Part shown: positions 6,413 to 14,073 of the stretch, piece by piece | Numbering within the stretch: the first letter of the stretch is position 1 | Layout of the letters: each line of letters starts with the position of its first letter | Origin: JAWLCQ01 sp041687095 | GTDB lineage: Bacteria > Planctomycetota > Phycisphaerae > SM23-33 | Direction of reading: 5' to 3' | Assembly (NCBI GenBank): GCA_041687095.1 | Contig: JAWLCQ010000116.1 | Span: 1-15,593 of the forward strand | Length of the DNA: 15,593 nucleotides | The notes under the pieces: generated by a model | The model's input: only the letters and a program-made list of their open reading frames with translations | Databases searched by the model: none | Told to the model about the DNA's origin: nothing | Position numbers and translations under genes: made by a program

Positions 6413-7764
6413 AGCGGATCGGGATCGTACTGCTGCAGGTGGGCGGCGAGGTTGGTGGCGGTGTTGGCCAGGCCGAGCTTGCGGCGGATGCTTTCGCGGT
6501 GGCGGTGCACGGTGCCTGTGGAGATGCCCTCGACGCGGGCGATCTCCTTGGAGGACAGGCCCTGGCGGAGGTGGGTGCAGACGCGGAGTTCGGTGGGGGT
6601 GAGGTCGGCGAAGCGGCGTTGGAGGGCGTGGGCGAAGGGGGCGGTGAGTTCTCGCAGTTCCCCCAGGGCTCGCTCCATCGTTTCGCGATGGCGCCCCGAG
6701 AGCCCGGGCAGCAGCGACTGCAGCAGCGGCAGGACGGTCTGCTCGGCGTTGGTGAGGATCCGCCGCCCGACGTCCCGCTGGCGCTCCTCGATCGACGCGA
6801 GCACCTCCGTCAGGGCCGCGTTCTTCCGCTGCAGGGCGTCGTTGGCCCGCTGCAGCTCGTCCGCCTGCGCGCGGAGGGCGTGGGTCTGCTGGGCGATGGT
6901 GGCCTCCAGGTGCGCGCGGTACTCGTGCAGCTTCTGCTCGGCGGCCTTGCGGCGGGAGACGTCGGTGAAGAATCCGGCGACGTGCGGGCGGCCGTCCACG
7001 GTGAGGCGGCTGGCGACGATATCGGCGATGAAGGTGGTCCCGTCCTTGCGGAGCAGGGGCATATCGGTGAGGGTGAGGTCCTGGCCTTGGGCCATGGCGT
7101 CGAAGTGGGCGACGGCGCGGGGGATGGCGGGGGGGGGGTGGATGTCCTCCAGGTGGAGGTGGGCGAGTTCCTCGGGGGGGTATCCGAGCATGCGGGCGGC
7201 GGCGGGGTTGGCGTAGTGGAAGGAGCGGGTGTGGGCGTCGGCGAGGATGATGCCCTCGCCCGCGCCTTCGAACAGCGCGCGATAGCGGGCCTCGGACTCG
7301 GCGAGGACGAGTTCGGTCCGCTTGCGGTCGGTCACGTCCTCGTGCCCCACCAGCACGTGGTTCGACGCGTGCCCGTTCATCGCAACGGCGCGGAACACGA
7401 ACCATCGGTCCCCGGCCGGAGTGGGCAGGCGGTACTCCATGGTGAACAGGGGCGCCTGTTTGGACAGGACGCTCTGGATGCCCGCGGCCGCCTCGGCGGC
7501 GCCTTCGGAGTGGGGGCCTTGGGCGGCGTGGCAGACGCGGAGGTAGTTCCTCCCCACCCCGCCGTTGGGGCAGCGCAGGCCGTTGGCGTGTCCGAACTGT
7601 CGCCACGCGTCATTCACCGCGCGGATCACTCCGTCGGGGTCGATGACGGCGACGTGCCAGGGAAGGACGTGGATGAACCGCTCGGCCGCCTGAAGACCCG
7701 CCGGGTGCGGCGGGTCGGGGAGGGGGACGGCGGATTGGATCTGCCGCTTGCTCAAGGCTGGCAC
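6406..7764 (-). CDS. PAS-PAS-LuxR regulator
   Basis: This predicted cytoplasmic one-component regulator senses through PAS domains and binds DNA through a LuxR/GerE domain. The start is GTG 7764, with GAGG 5 bases upstream, giving 452 residues. Order: PAS 1 at about 25-150, ending HEDVTDRKR; PAS 2 at about 155-275, with YRALFEGAGEGIILAD and a closing FFTDVSRRK; coiled coil 275-335; helical segment 338-380 with TNAEQTVLPLLQSL; helix-turn-helix 386-445 with LTPTELRVCTHLRQGLSSKE and STGTVHRHRESIRRKLGL. Cysteines at 65, 78 and 396 are present, but no cofactor motif is clear. The DNA-binding domain matches that of LuxR1 almost residue for residue, so both should recognise the same site. No receiver domain is present. 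The nearest operator overlaps its own stop codon. Confidence 0.9.
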   Translation of the reverse strand: MPALSKRQIQSAVPLPDPPHPAGLQAAERFIHVLPWHVAVIDPDGVIRAVNDAWRQFGHANGLRCPNGGVGRNYLRVCHAAQGPHSEGAAEAAAGIQSVLSKQAPLFTMEYRLPTPAGDRWFVFRAVAMNGHASNHVLVGHEDVTDRKRTELVLAESEARYRALFEGAGEGIILADAHTRSFHYANPAAARMLGYPPEELAHLHLEDIHPPPAIPRAVAHFDAMAQGQDLTLTDMPLLRKDGTTFIADIVASRLTVDGRPHVAGFFTDVSRRKAAEQKLHEYRAHLEATIAQQTHALRAQADELQRANDALQRKNAALTEVLASIEERQRDVGRRILTNAEQTVLPLLQSLLPGLSGRHRETMERALGELRELTAPFAHALQRRFADLTPTELRVCTHLRQGLSSKEIARVEGISTGTVHRHRESIRRKLGLANTATNLAAHLQQYDPDPLA

Positions 7765-7885
7765 GCGAACCTCGGAAACTGGGTGACTCGGTGGGGGCGG
7801 GGGGAGGGCTCGCCGCTACACAAGCCAGCCGTTCTCCCTGTACCGCACACCTTGCCAAATCCTAGGCGGGTGCGCGAGCCGGAAA

Positions 7886-7920
7886 CCAGTAAAAGGCGGA
7901 ATCAGGCAAGAGCTTACTGG
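7886..7920 (-). terminator. Weak inverted repeat at the end of the degenerate kinase gene
   Basis: CCAGTAA (7886-7892) and TTACTGG (7914-7920) are a perfect 7-base inverted repeat around 21 bases; the second arm includes the TAA stop of the kinase gene. It could be a weak terminator or an mRNA end, but the loop is long and there is no T-run. The rest of the 149-base gap to the PAS-LuxR start shows nothing else convincing. Confidence 0.25.
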
Positions 7921-8651
7921 CGTGCAGGCCGGGGCCCCTCCGGGCGGTGGGGGGGGAGCGTGAGGAGGAAGCAATCGCCGTCGGGCATCTGTGACCACTG
8001 CAGGCGACCGCCCAGTGCGCGGGCGCACTCGCGGATCACCTGCAGGCCCAAGCCCTTCTGCTCCGGATCGGGCGAGGGCGCATCGCGTGGCTCGGTCGTG
8101 CCGATGCTCTGGGCGAGGAGGCGGATGCCCTCGTCCGTGCCCTCGAGGTGAAGGCGAATGGCGGCGGTGGGGCGGGTGCGGGTGAAGTGGTCCAGCAGTT
8201 CGCGCGTGGCGCGGAAGGCGAAGGAGCGGATGGTTTCGTCGAGCGGGGGCAGGGGGGGGGCGTACTCGTACTCGAACCGCAGGGGGTCGTCCCGGCCGAG
8301 TTCGTCGATCAGGTAGCCCAGGGCCACGTGCAGGCCCAACTCGTGCAGGAGCAGGGGGCAGAGGCGTTGGGCGGCGATTTTGAGGGCGGCCATGGAGTCG
8401 CGGAGCAGTTCCTGGGCCTCCTGGAGCGCGGTCGTCTCGCGGTCGTCGAGGTCGGCGCGGCGGAGGATCTGGAGGCGGAGGGAGACGGCGACGAGGTCCT
8501 GGGCGACGCGGTCCTGGAGGCATTCGGCGAGGCGGCGGCGCTCGATGTCCTCAGCCTGGGACCAGTGGAGCAGGACCTCCTGCCAGGTGGCGCCCCCCCT
8601 GGGGCGGGGAGAGGTCTCCGTTTCCATGCCGCAGTACGTCGGTCGATGCAT
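7914..8651 (-). CDS. Degenerate NarL-type (HisKA_3-like) histidine kinase lacking its phospho-His
   Basis: The fold pattern is of the NarL/DegS kinase type, but key residues are gone. In 245 residues from ATG 8651 (AGGAAAG 9 bases upstream): 34-62 matches the HisKA_3 helix, yet the H-box reads AECLQDRVAQ with Q46 where His is expected. The N-box reads RELLDHFTRT (150-159), replacing the usual E-LL-N-xxx-H. No D-x-G-x-G box is found near 175-195. The closing G-box GLGLQVIRECARALGG (200-215) and last strand survive. The intact paralogue at 14074-15234 has HDHLQQ, LLFNVVKHA and DAGAGF at these places. It is predicted soluble; no membrane helix or sensor domain is seen. It probably cannot autophosphorylate and may instead bind a partner kinase. 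The frame is unbroken to the end, so simple decay by frameshift is unlikely. Confidence 0.8.
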   Translation of the reverse strand: MHRPTYCGMETETSPRPRGGATWQEVLLHWSQAEDIERRRLAECLQDRVAQDLVAVSLRLQILRRADLDDRETTALQEAQELLRDSMAALKIAAQRLCPLLLHELGLHVALGYLIDELGRDDPLRFEYEYAPPLPPLDETIRSFAFRATRELLDHFTRTRPTAAIRLHLEGTDEGIRLLAQSIGTTEPRDAPSPDPEQKGLGLQVIRECARALGGRLQWSQMPDGDCFLLTLPPHRPEGPRPARQ

Positions 8652-8688
8652 GGGAGGCTTCTTTCCTGGTAAGCGTTCCCGGGGTGGT

Positions 8689-8719
8689 GCGGCCCCGGGG
8701 GGCAGCCCCCCCAGGCCGC
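8689..8719 (-). other. GC-rich hairpin in the leader of the degenerate kinase gene
   Basis: Outer stem GCGGCC/GGCCGC (8689-8694 with 8714-8719), a small internal loop, then six G paired with six C around a CAG loop. It lies about 40 bases upstream of the kinase start codon. It may shape leader RNA folding; no T-run makes it a conventional terminator. Confidence 0.35.
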
Positions 8720-8918
8720 GAACCGCATGCGTCTTGAGGGTGGCGCCGACACCAAGGCTCTGTCCCGTGAACGGTTACCTTTCCTGTGCGCGGCGGAAGG
8801 CGTTTCGGGGCTCCATCCGCTTCGCTGCCCAGTTGGGCGTCCGATCTTCTCTCTCGCATTCTCGGCGCCCGGACATTCGCCGATAGGGTCCGTTTCTGCA
8901 GCATTGGCGCACAGTGGC

Positions 8919-8937
8919 TGCATAGGCGAAGTATGCA
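8919..8937. promoter_or_regulatory. Candidate operator TGCATA-N7-TATGCA in the divergent region
   Basis: A perfect copy of the 19-base inverted repeat seen at 6394-6412; only the 7-base centre differs. It is about 268 bases from the degenerate kinase start and 302 from the large kinase start, so either could be the target. Unlike the other two copies it has no clear CGTCGAAATC / TTTCCCAG block beside it. Confidence 0.55.
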
Positions 8938-8966
8938 ATGTGCGATTTGGGGGCGGTAAGCTCGCC

Positions 8967-8993
8967 GGTGCCTGTCCCCCCCGCTCGCGGGGG
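8967..8993. repeat. Fragment of the GGGGACAGG palindromic element plus short hairpin
   Basis: GGTGCCTGTCCCC (8967-8979) is the exact reverse complement of part of the left arm of the palindrome at 15360-15428. It runs into CCCCCGC-TC-GCGGGGG (8978-8993), a perfect 7-base inverted repeat. This looks like a remnant or a diverged half of the same repeat family, though 13 bases is a short match. Confidence 0.4.
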
Positions 8994-9238
8994 CCAAGGC
9001 GCCCGCCCAAGGGCGTACCTCGATCCTATCAAGTGAAGAACGCAGAAGGAGACCAAAGATTGCGCGACCGGCCTCGTTCTTTTCGAAAGATTCGCAGAAG
9101 CAGTCCTCAAAGGCAAGGGACGCCCCGGAACCCAGGGCTACGGCCGGTCGTTACAAGGGATTGACGGCGTGTTCCGGGGCGGTGAACGTGGGTAGAATGG
9201 GTGCCTGACCGGTCGCGCCTCCTGCCGCCAGGATGCCT

Positions 9239-12200
9239 ATGAACCCCAAACGGCCGCTACGCTTGGTCCGTCCGCCTGCTCAGACGTACCGTCTGCGCTC
9301 GGTGCTGCTCGTGTTGCTGCTGGTCGTCCTCGTGCCGACCCTGGTGCTGCAGGGGTGGATCGGCTGGCGGGCCGTCGAGCAGCAGCGCCTGGACGACCGC
9401 GCCAGCAACGTCGAGGCCGCCCGCGCCGTCTCCGCCCTCTTCCAGGGCTTCGTCAGTGATCTGGGGCGGCAGATGGGGGCCCTGGGGCTCGCCCTGGAGG
9501 AACTGGACGATCTCCCCGCCATCGACCTCAACCGGGTCCTTGCCCAGCAGGCGCGGGAGTATCCCAGCGTGAACAACCTGCTTTGGGTCGACGTCCGCGG
9601 CCGCGTTCTCGCCTCCTCCGATCCGCGCCTCGCCGGCACCGACATCCATGACCGGACCTATTTCCAGCAGGCGGCGGCGGCCGAGTCCGGGCAGTGGGTC
9701 GTGGGCAATCTCATCCAGAGCCGCGTGAGCGGCCGCACGATCTTCGTGGTCGCCCGCCCGATCTACCGCGACGGGATGCTGCACGGGGTGATGGCGGCGT
9801 CGGTGGAGGCGGAGGGCCTTGGGAAGCGGGTTCTGCGGATGAAACGTCCCCGGGGGGGCACGATGCTGCTGTTCGACCGCACGGGGCGGTTGGCCTACCG
9901 CGCCCCTGAGGTCCCGCTGGCCTGGGAGCAGCGTGCCCCCGAGCGGTGGGGGGATGAGACGCTCGCCGCCGCCCTCGCCGGGCGGGAGGGATCGGGGGCG
10001 TATGTGTCCCCTGTGGACGGGGAGTCGCGCACCATCGCTCACGCGCCCGTCGGCACGACCGGCTGGGCCGCCGGGGCCGGACGCACCCGTCCGTCCTCCG
10101 CCGCCGTCTTGTGGCGGTCCTTCCGCACCGCCGCCGGGCTGAACCTGCTGGTCCTGCTGGGCTCGCTGGCGGCGGCCCTGCTCGTCAGCCGCAGGCTCAC
10201 CCACGGGCTGCACCTGCTGCGGGAGCACATCGAGCGGTCCGACGACGCCTCCCCGCCCCCCCCGGGTGCGGAGTACCGCGTGGAGGAGTTCCGCGACCTC
10301 GCCACCGCCTTCGACACCGTCACCGCCCACCGCCGCGCCGCCGAAGCCCGCTTCCGTTCGGTCTTCGAGCAGGCGGCGGTCGGCATTGGGCGGGTGAGCT
10401 TCGACGACGCCCGCTGGATGGACGCCAACGACGCCCTGTGCAATATGGTCGGGTACTCCCGCGAGGAGATGCGCCGCACCCCCTGGCCGCAGATCACCCA
10501 CCCCGAGGACGTGGACCGGGACCTGGTCCCTTTCCGCCGCATGGCCGCGGGGGAGATCAACAGCTACACCGTGGAGAAACGGTTCATCCACCGGCAGGGC
10601 CGCCACGTCTGGGCCCGCCTGACGCTGTCGCTGGTCCGCGACATGCACGGTGAGCCCGACTACGAGATCGCCATCGTCGAGGACATCACCGAGCACAAGC
10701 GCGCCGACGCCGCCCTCCGCGAGGCCCTGGAGACGAACGAGCGCAACCTCGCCCAGCTCAACGCCGTCGTCAACCAGATGACCGAGGGGCTGGTGATCTT
10801 CGACCCCCAGGGCAACCTGATCGACATGAACCCCGCCGCCCTCGCCATCCACGGGTTCGACAGCGTCGAATCGCTCCGGCGGCACCTGGGGGAACTCCCC
10901 GAGGTCTTCGAGCTGTTCGACCTGGAGGGCAACCGCCTTCCGACACCGGACTGGCCGATCGGGCGGGTGCTGCGCGGGGAGACCTTCGACTCCTACGAGG
11001 TCCGCGTCCGCCGCCCCGATAGCGGGCGAACCTGGATCGGGAGCTATGGGGGGACGCCCGTCTACGGGCGGAACGGAGAGATGCTGCTCGCCATCGTCAC
11101 CACCCGTGATGTTACCGACCGCAAGCGTTCCGAGCAGGCCCTCCGCGAGAGCGAGCAGCGCGTCCGCCGCAAGCTCGAAAGCGTCCTGTCGCCCGAGGGC
11201 GACCTGAGCGTGCTGGGCCTGCGCGACCTGATCGACGTCCCGGCCTTCCAGAAGCTCATGGACGAGTTCCACGCGGTGACGCAGATCCCGATGAGCATCA
11301 TCGACACGGCGGGGAACGTGCTGGTCGGGGTGGGCTGGCAGGACATCTGCACGAAGTTCCACCGTGCCCAGCCCGATTCCCTCCGCCACTGCCACGAAAG
11401 CGACACCGAACTCTCCGCCGGCGTGCCCGAGGGCGAGTACCGGCTGTACAAGTGCAAGAACAACCTCTGGGACATCGCCACCCCCATCGTCGTCGCCGGG
11501 CAGCACCTGGGGAACATCTTCAGCGGGCAGTTCTTCTTTGAGGGCGAGGAGATCGACCGGGACGTGTTCCGCGCGCAGGCGAGGGAGTACGGATTCGACG
11601 AGGAGCAGTACCTCGCCGCGCTCGACCGCGTCCCCCGCCTCCCCCGCGAGACCATCGACCACGGAATGGCGTTCTTCCTCCGACTCGCCGAGATGCTCTC
11701 GCAGCTCGGGTACAGCAACGTCAAGCTCGCCCGCCTGCTGGCGGAGCGCGAGCGGCTGACGGAGTCCCTCCGCGAGGCCCACCAGCGGGCGGAGTGGATG
11801 GCCCGGTTCCCCCTGGAGAACCCCAACCCCGTCGTGCGGGCGTCGGCGGAAGGGCGGGTCCTGTTCTTCAACGCCGCCGCCGCGCAGCTCCCCGGGTGGG
11901 AGTGCAAGCTCGACCAGCCGCTTCCCCCCTCGCTCCTGGCGCTCGTCCGCTCCGGCGCCCAGAGTGGAGGGCCCCTGCACCAGGACGTGGAACTGGGAAG
12001 CAGAGCCTACACGGTCTCCGTCACCTTCCTGCCCGCCGAAGGCTACTGCAACCTGTACGGGCGCGACGTCACCGACCGCGTCCACGCCGAGCACGCCCTG
12101 CGGGAGAGCGAGTCCTTCCACCGCCAGGCCCTGGAGTCCATCCCGGGCATGGTCTTCACCACCCGCCCCGACGGGTACTGCGACTACCAGTCCCAGCAGT

Positions 12201-13564
12201 GGGTGGAGTACACCGGGGTGCCGATGGGCGAGCACCTGGGGGAGGGGTGGAACCGGCTGCTGCATCCCGACGATCGCGAGCGGGCCCGGGAGGCGTGGCA
12301 GGCCGCCGTCGCGGGCCGGGCGCCCTACGACCTGGAGTACCGCGTCCGCCGCCACGACGGGGCCTACGAGTGGTTCAAGGTCCGCGGGGAACCCATCCGC
12401 GACGCCGCCGGACGCATCGTCCGCTGGTTCGGGGTGGCGTTCAATATCGACGCCCTCAAACTCGCCGAGGACGCCCTCCTCGAGAGCCGGCAGCGCTACC
12501 GCAACATGTTCCAGAACAACCACGCCGCCATGCTCCTCGTCGATCCCTCCGACGGATCCATCGTCGACGCCAACCCCGCCGCCACCGGGTTCTACGGGTA
12601 TCCGCAGGAGCGCCTGCGGGAGATGTCCATCCACGACCTCAACGCCCTGCCCCCCACCGCCGTGCGGATCGACATGGCGCAGGCACGCGACGGGACGCGG
12701 GGCCGCTTCGAGTTCCCCCACCGCCTCGCCTCCGGGGAGATCCGCCAGGTCGAGGTGTATAGCGGGCCCGTCCCCGTCGGGGGGCGGACGCTGCTGTACT
12801 CCATCATCCACGACGTCACCGAACGCAAGGAGGCGGAGGAGCGGCTGCGCGAGACGGCCGGCGAACTCCAACGCTCCAATGAGGACCTCGAACAGTTCGC
12901 CTACATCGCCAGTCACGACCTGCAGGAACCGCTCCGCATGGTCACGGGGTACATGGACCTGCTGAAGGAGATGTACGGGGAGCGGCTGGACGAGGAGGGG
13001 CAGATGTTCGTCCACTTCGCCACCGACGGGGCCCAGCGCATGCAGCAGCTCATCCAGGGCCTGCTGGAGTACTCCCGCGTCACCAGCCGCGCCCGCCCCC
13101 CCGAGCCCGTCCCGCTGGAGGAGGCCTTCGACATCGCCCTCGCCAACCTGCGGGCGGTGATCCGCGACAGCGGCGCCTGCGTCACGCACGACGCCCTGCC
13201 CGTCGTCCTGGGGGACCCGACGCAGATGGTCCAGTTGCTGCAGAACCTCCTCGCCAACGCCGTCAAGTTCCGCCGCGACGGGGTGGCCCCGCGCGTCCAC
13301 GTCCGGGCCGACCGCGACGGGCCTTGGTGGCGCCTCAGCGTGAGCGATAACGGGATCGGGATCGATGGGCGGCACGCGGAGCGGATCTTCCTGATCTTTC
13401 AGCGGCTGCACGCGCGCGAGCAGTACGAGGGGCGCGGCATCGGCCTGGCGGTGTGCAAGAAGATTGCCGAGCGCCACGGCGGGCGGATATGGTTCGACAG
13501 TACGGTGGGGGAGGGCACGACGTTCCACGTCACCCTCCCGCTCGCCCCGGAGCCCGCCCCATGA
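9239..13564 (+). CDS. Membrane sensor histidine kinase: CACHE, PAS, PAS, PocR, PAS, PAS, PAS, HisKA, HATPase
   Basis: This is a large sensor kinase of 1441 residues from ATG 9239, preferred because AGGA lies 5 bases before it; ATG 9233 has no ribosome site. Order (residues approximate): membrane helix 19-43; extracytoplasmic dCACHE-like domain 44-288 with LLWVDVRGRVLASSDPRLAG; membrane helix 298-320; PAS 369-485; PAS 505-629; PocR-type ligand domain 648-835 with ICTKFHR, RHCHESD, YKCKNN and NIFSGQFFF; PAS 848-950; PAS 960-1074; PAS 1085-1198; HisKA with H1226 in ASHDLQEPLR; ATPase with N1340, D1370 in SVSDNGIGI, and GRGIGLAVCKKI. All catalytic residues are present, and there is no receiver of its own. 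Its stop overlaps the start of the next response regulator by 4 bases (ATGA), which points to that protein as the partner. The HisKA/ATPase pair is of the phytochrome-like type. PocR domains often bind small hydrocarbon-derived ligands; the ligand here is unknown. Confidence 0.93.
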   Translation: MNPKRPLRLVRPPAQTYRLRSVLLVLLLVVLVPTLVLQGWIGWRAVEQQRLDDRASNVEAARAVSALFQGFVSDLGRQMGALGLALEELDDLPAIDLNRVLAQQAREYPSVNNLLWVDVRGRVLASSDPRLAGTDIHDRTYFQQAAAAESGQWVVGNLIQSRVSGRTIFVVARPIYRDGMLHGVMAASVEAEGLGKRVLRMKRPRGGTMLLFDRTGRLAYRAPEVPLAWEQRAPERWGDETLAAALAGREGSGAYVSPVDGESRTIAHAPVGTTGWAAGAGRTRPSSAAVLWRSFRTAAGLNLLVLLGSLAAALLVSRRLTHGLHLLREHIERSDDASPPPPGAEYRVEEFRDLATAFDTVTAHRRAAEARFRSVFEQAAVGIGRVSFDDARWMDANDALCNMVGYSREEMRRTPWPQITHPEDVDRDLVPFRRMAAGEINSYTVEKRFIHRQGRHVWARLTLSLVRDMHGEPDYEIAIVEDITEHKRADAALREALETNERNLAQLNAVVNQMTEGLVIFDPQGNLIDMNPAALAIHGFDSVESLRRHLGELPEVFELFDLEGNRLPTPDWPIGRVLRGETFDSYEVRVRRPDSGRTWIGSYGGTPVYGRNGEMLLAIVTTRDVTDRKRSEQALRESEQRVRRKLESVLSPEGDLSVLGLRDLIDVPAFQKLMDEFHAVTQIPMSIIDTAGNVLVGVGWQDICTKFHRAQPDSLRHCHESDTELSAGVPEGEYRLYKCKNNLWDIATPIVVAGQHLGNIFSGQFFFEGEEIDRDVFRAQAREYGFDEEQYLAALDRVPRLPRETIDHGMAFFLRLAEMLSQLGYSNVKLARLLAERERLTESLREAHQRAEWMARFPLENPNPVVRASAEGRVLFFNAAAAQLPGWECKLDQPLPPSLLALVRSGAQSGGPLHQDVELGSRAYTVSVTFLPAEGYCNLYGRDVTDRVHAEHALRESESFHRQALESIPGMVFTTRPDGYCDYQSQQWVEYTGVPMGEHLGEGWNRLLHPDDRERAREAWQAAVAGRAPYDLEYRVRRHDGAYEWFKVRGEPIRDAAGRIVRWFGVAFNIDALKLAEDALLESRQRYRNMFQNNHAAMLLVDPSDGSIVDANPAATGFYGYPQERLREMSIHDLNALPPTAVRIDMAQARDGTRGRFEFPHRLASGEIRQVEVYSGPVPVGGRTLLYSIIHDVTERKEAEERLRETAGELQRSNEDLEQFAYIASHDLQEPLRMVTGYMDLLKEMYGERLDEEGQMFVHFATDGAQRMQQLIQGLLEYSRVTSRARPPEPVPLEEAFDIALANLRAVIRDSGACVTHDALPVVLGDPTQMVQLLQNLLANAVKFRRDGVAPRVHVRADRDGPWWRLSVSDNGIGIDGRHAERIFLIFQRLHAREQYEGRGIGLAVCKKIAERHGGRIWFDSTVGEGTTFHVTLPLAPEPAP

Positions 13565-13992
13565 CCGACGCCCTGCACATCCTGCTCGTCGAGGACAACC
13601 CGGGGGACGCCTGGCTGTTCCGCGAGGCCGTCCGCCGCAGTGGGCTGGAGTACGAGGTGACCGTCGCCCCCGACGGGGAGCAGGCGATGGCTGTGCTCCA
13701 GGCCAGCCGGTCCGAGGGAACGTCCGGGCCCGACTTCATTGTGGTCGATGTCAATCTGCCCCGCATGAACGGGCGGGAACTGCTGACGGAGATCTGCACC
13801 GACCCCGACTGGGACGCCGTCCCCGTCGCCGTCCTCACCAGCTCCGACCGCGACCGGGACATCCTGCGGCCCTGCGGGCTGCCGGACGACGCCTACTTCC
13901 TCAAGCCCCACGGGTTCTCCCGCCTGGTGGACGTGGTGCGGAACCTGGAAGGCTACCGGAGGCGAGCGGTGGAGCATCCGCGGGGCGCCTAG
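13561..13992 (+). CDS. Single-domain response regulator (Rcp1-like)
   Basis: This is a stand-alone receiver of 143 residues, likely phosphorylated by the kinase just upstream. The start is ATG 13561, whose ATGA overlaps the kinase stop, a translational coupling signal. Seen: acidic residues E11-D12 in LLVEDNPGD, phospho-acceptor D63 in IVVDVNLPRMNG, T93-S94 in AVLTSSD, and K115 in YFLKPHGF. The loop after the acceptor and the LKP-HGF ending match Rcp1-type regulators that pair with phytochrome-like kinases. There is no DNA-binding or enzymatic output, so it must act by protein contact or pass phosphate on. The longer frame that starts at 13453 overlaps the kinase gene and is not used. Confidence 0.92.
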   Translation: MTDALHILLVEDNPGDAWLFREAVRRSGLEYEVTVAPDGEQAMAVLQASRSEGTSGPDFIVVDVNLPRMNGRELLTEICTDPDWDAVPVAVLTSSDRDRDILRPCGLPDDAYFLKPHGFSRLVDVVRNLEGYRRRAVEHPRGA

Positions 13993-14040
13993 AGACGATT
14001 TCCCCGCAGGCTGTCCGTAGGAAGGGCGGTCGGCTTGGCA

Positions 14041-14046
14041 TACAAT
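14041..14046 (+). promoter_or_regulatory. Possible -10 element of the REC-kinase gene
   Basis: TACAAT, five of six matches to TATAAT, is preceded by TTGGCA with a TG-type extension. Its position, 28 bases before ATG 14074, is suitable. No convincing -35 box lies 17 bases upstream, so this is only a weak candidate within the 81-base gap. Confidence 0.22.
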
Positions 14047-14073
14047 GTCGCGTATTCACGGAGCCCACCACGC

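Larger units (their letters stand above)
8652..9238. other. Divergent intergenic region between the degenerate kinase and the large sensor kinase
   Basis: About 590 bases without a credible gene; open frames here have no family motifs. It holds a strong GC hairpin (8689-8719), the third TGCATA-N7-TATGCA repeat (8919-8937), and a fragment matching the palindromic element found at the right end of the window (8967-8979) joined to a short hairpin (8978-8993). Promoters for both flanking genes should lie here, but I cannot place either with confidence. Confidence 0.6.

Noticed and set aside
7775..7800. A partial match to the CCCAGTTAC box just before the PAS-LuxR start
   Set aside because: It is only about 10-20 bases from the start codon, has no CGTCGAAATC partner and no inverted repeat nearby.
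6331..8151. A 606-codon plus-strand open frame over the LuxR and kinase genes
   Set aside because: Again a composition shadow; minus-strand PAS and helix-turn-helix motifs explain the region.
7914..8651. The degenerate kinase as a frameshifted pseudogene
   Set aside because: The frame runs intact through the closing G-box and last strand, and other frames do not restore the missing H, N or D-x-G-x-G boxes.
8855..8890. A degenerate CGTCGAAATC/TTTCCCAG block beside the third operator
   Set aside because: Only scattered bases match (ATTCTCGGCG and a GGG), well below what chance allows in this composition.
9161..9198. TTGACG and TAGAAT upstream of the large kinase as a sigma-70 promoter
   Set aside because: The spacing is 26 bases, far from the usual 16-18, and no better -35 fits the TAGAAT box.
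9257..13528. A 1423-codon open frame on the minus strand opposite the large kinase gene
   Set aside because: It is a shadow of the strong third-position GC bias of the plus-strand gene. It has no family motifs, while the plus frame shows complete kinase domains.
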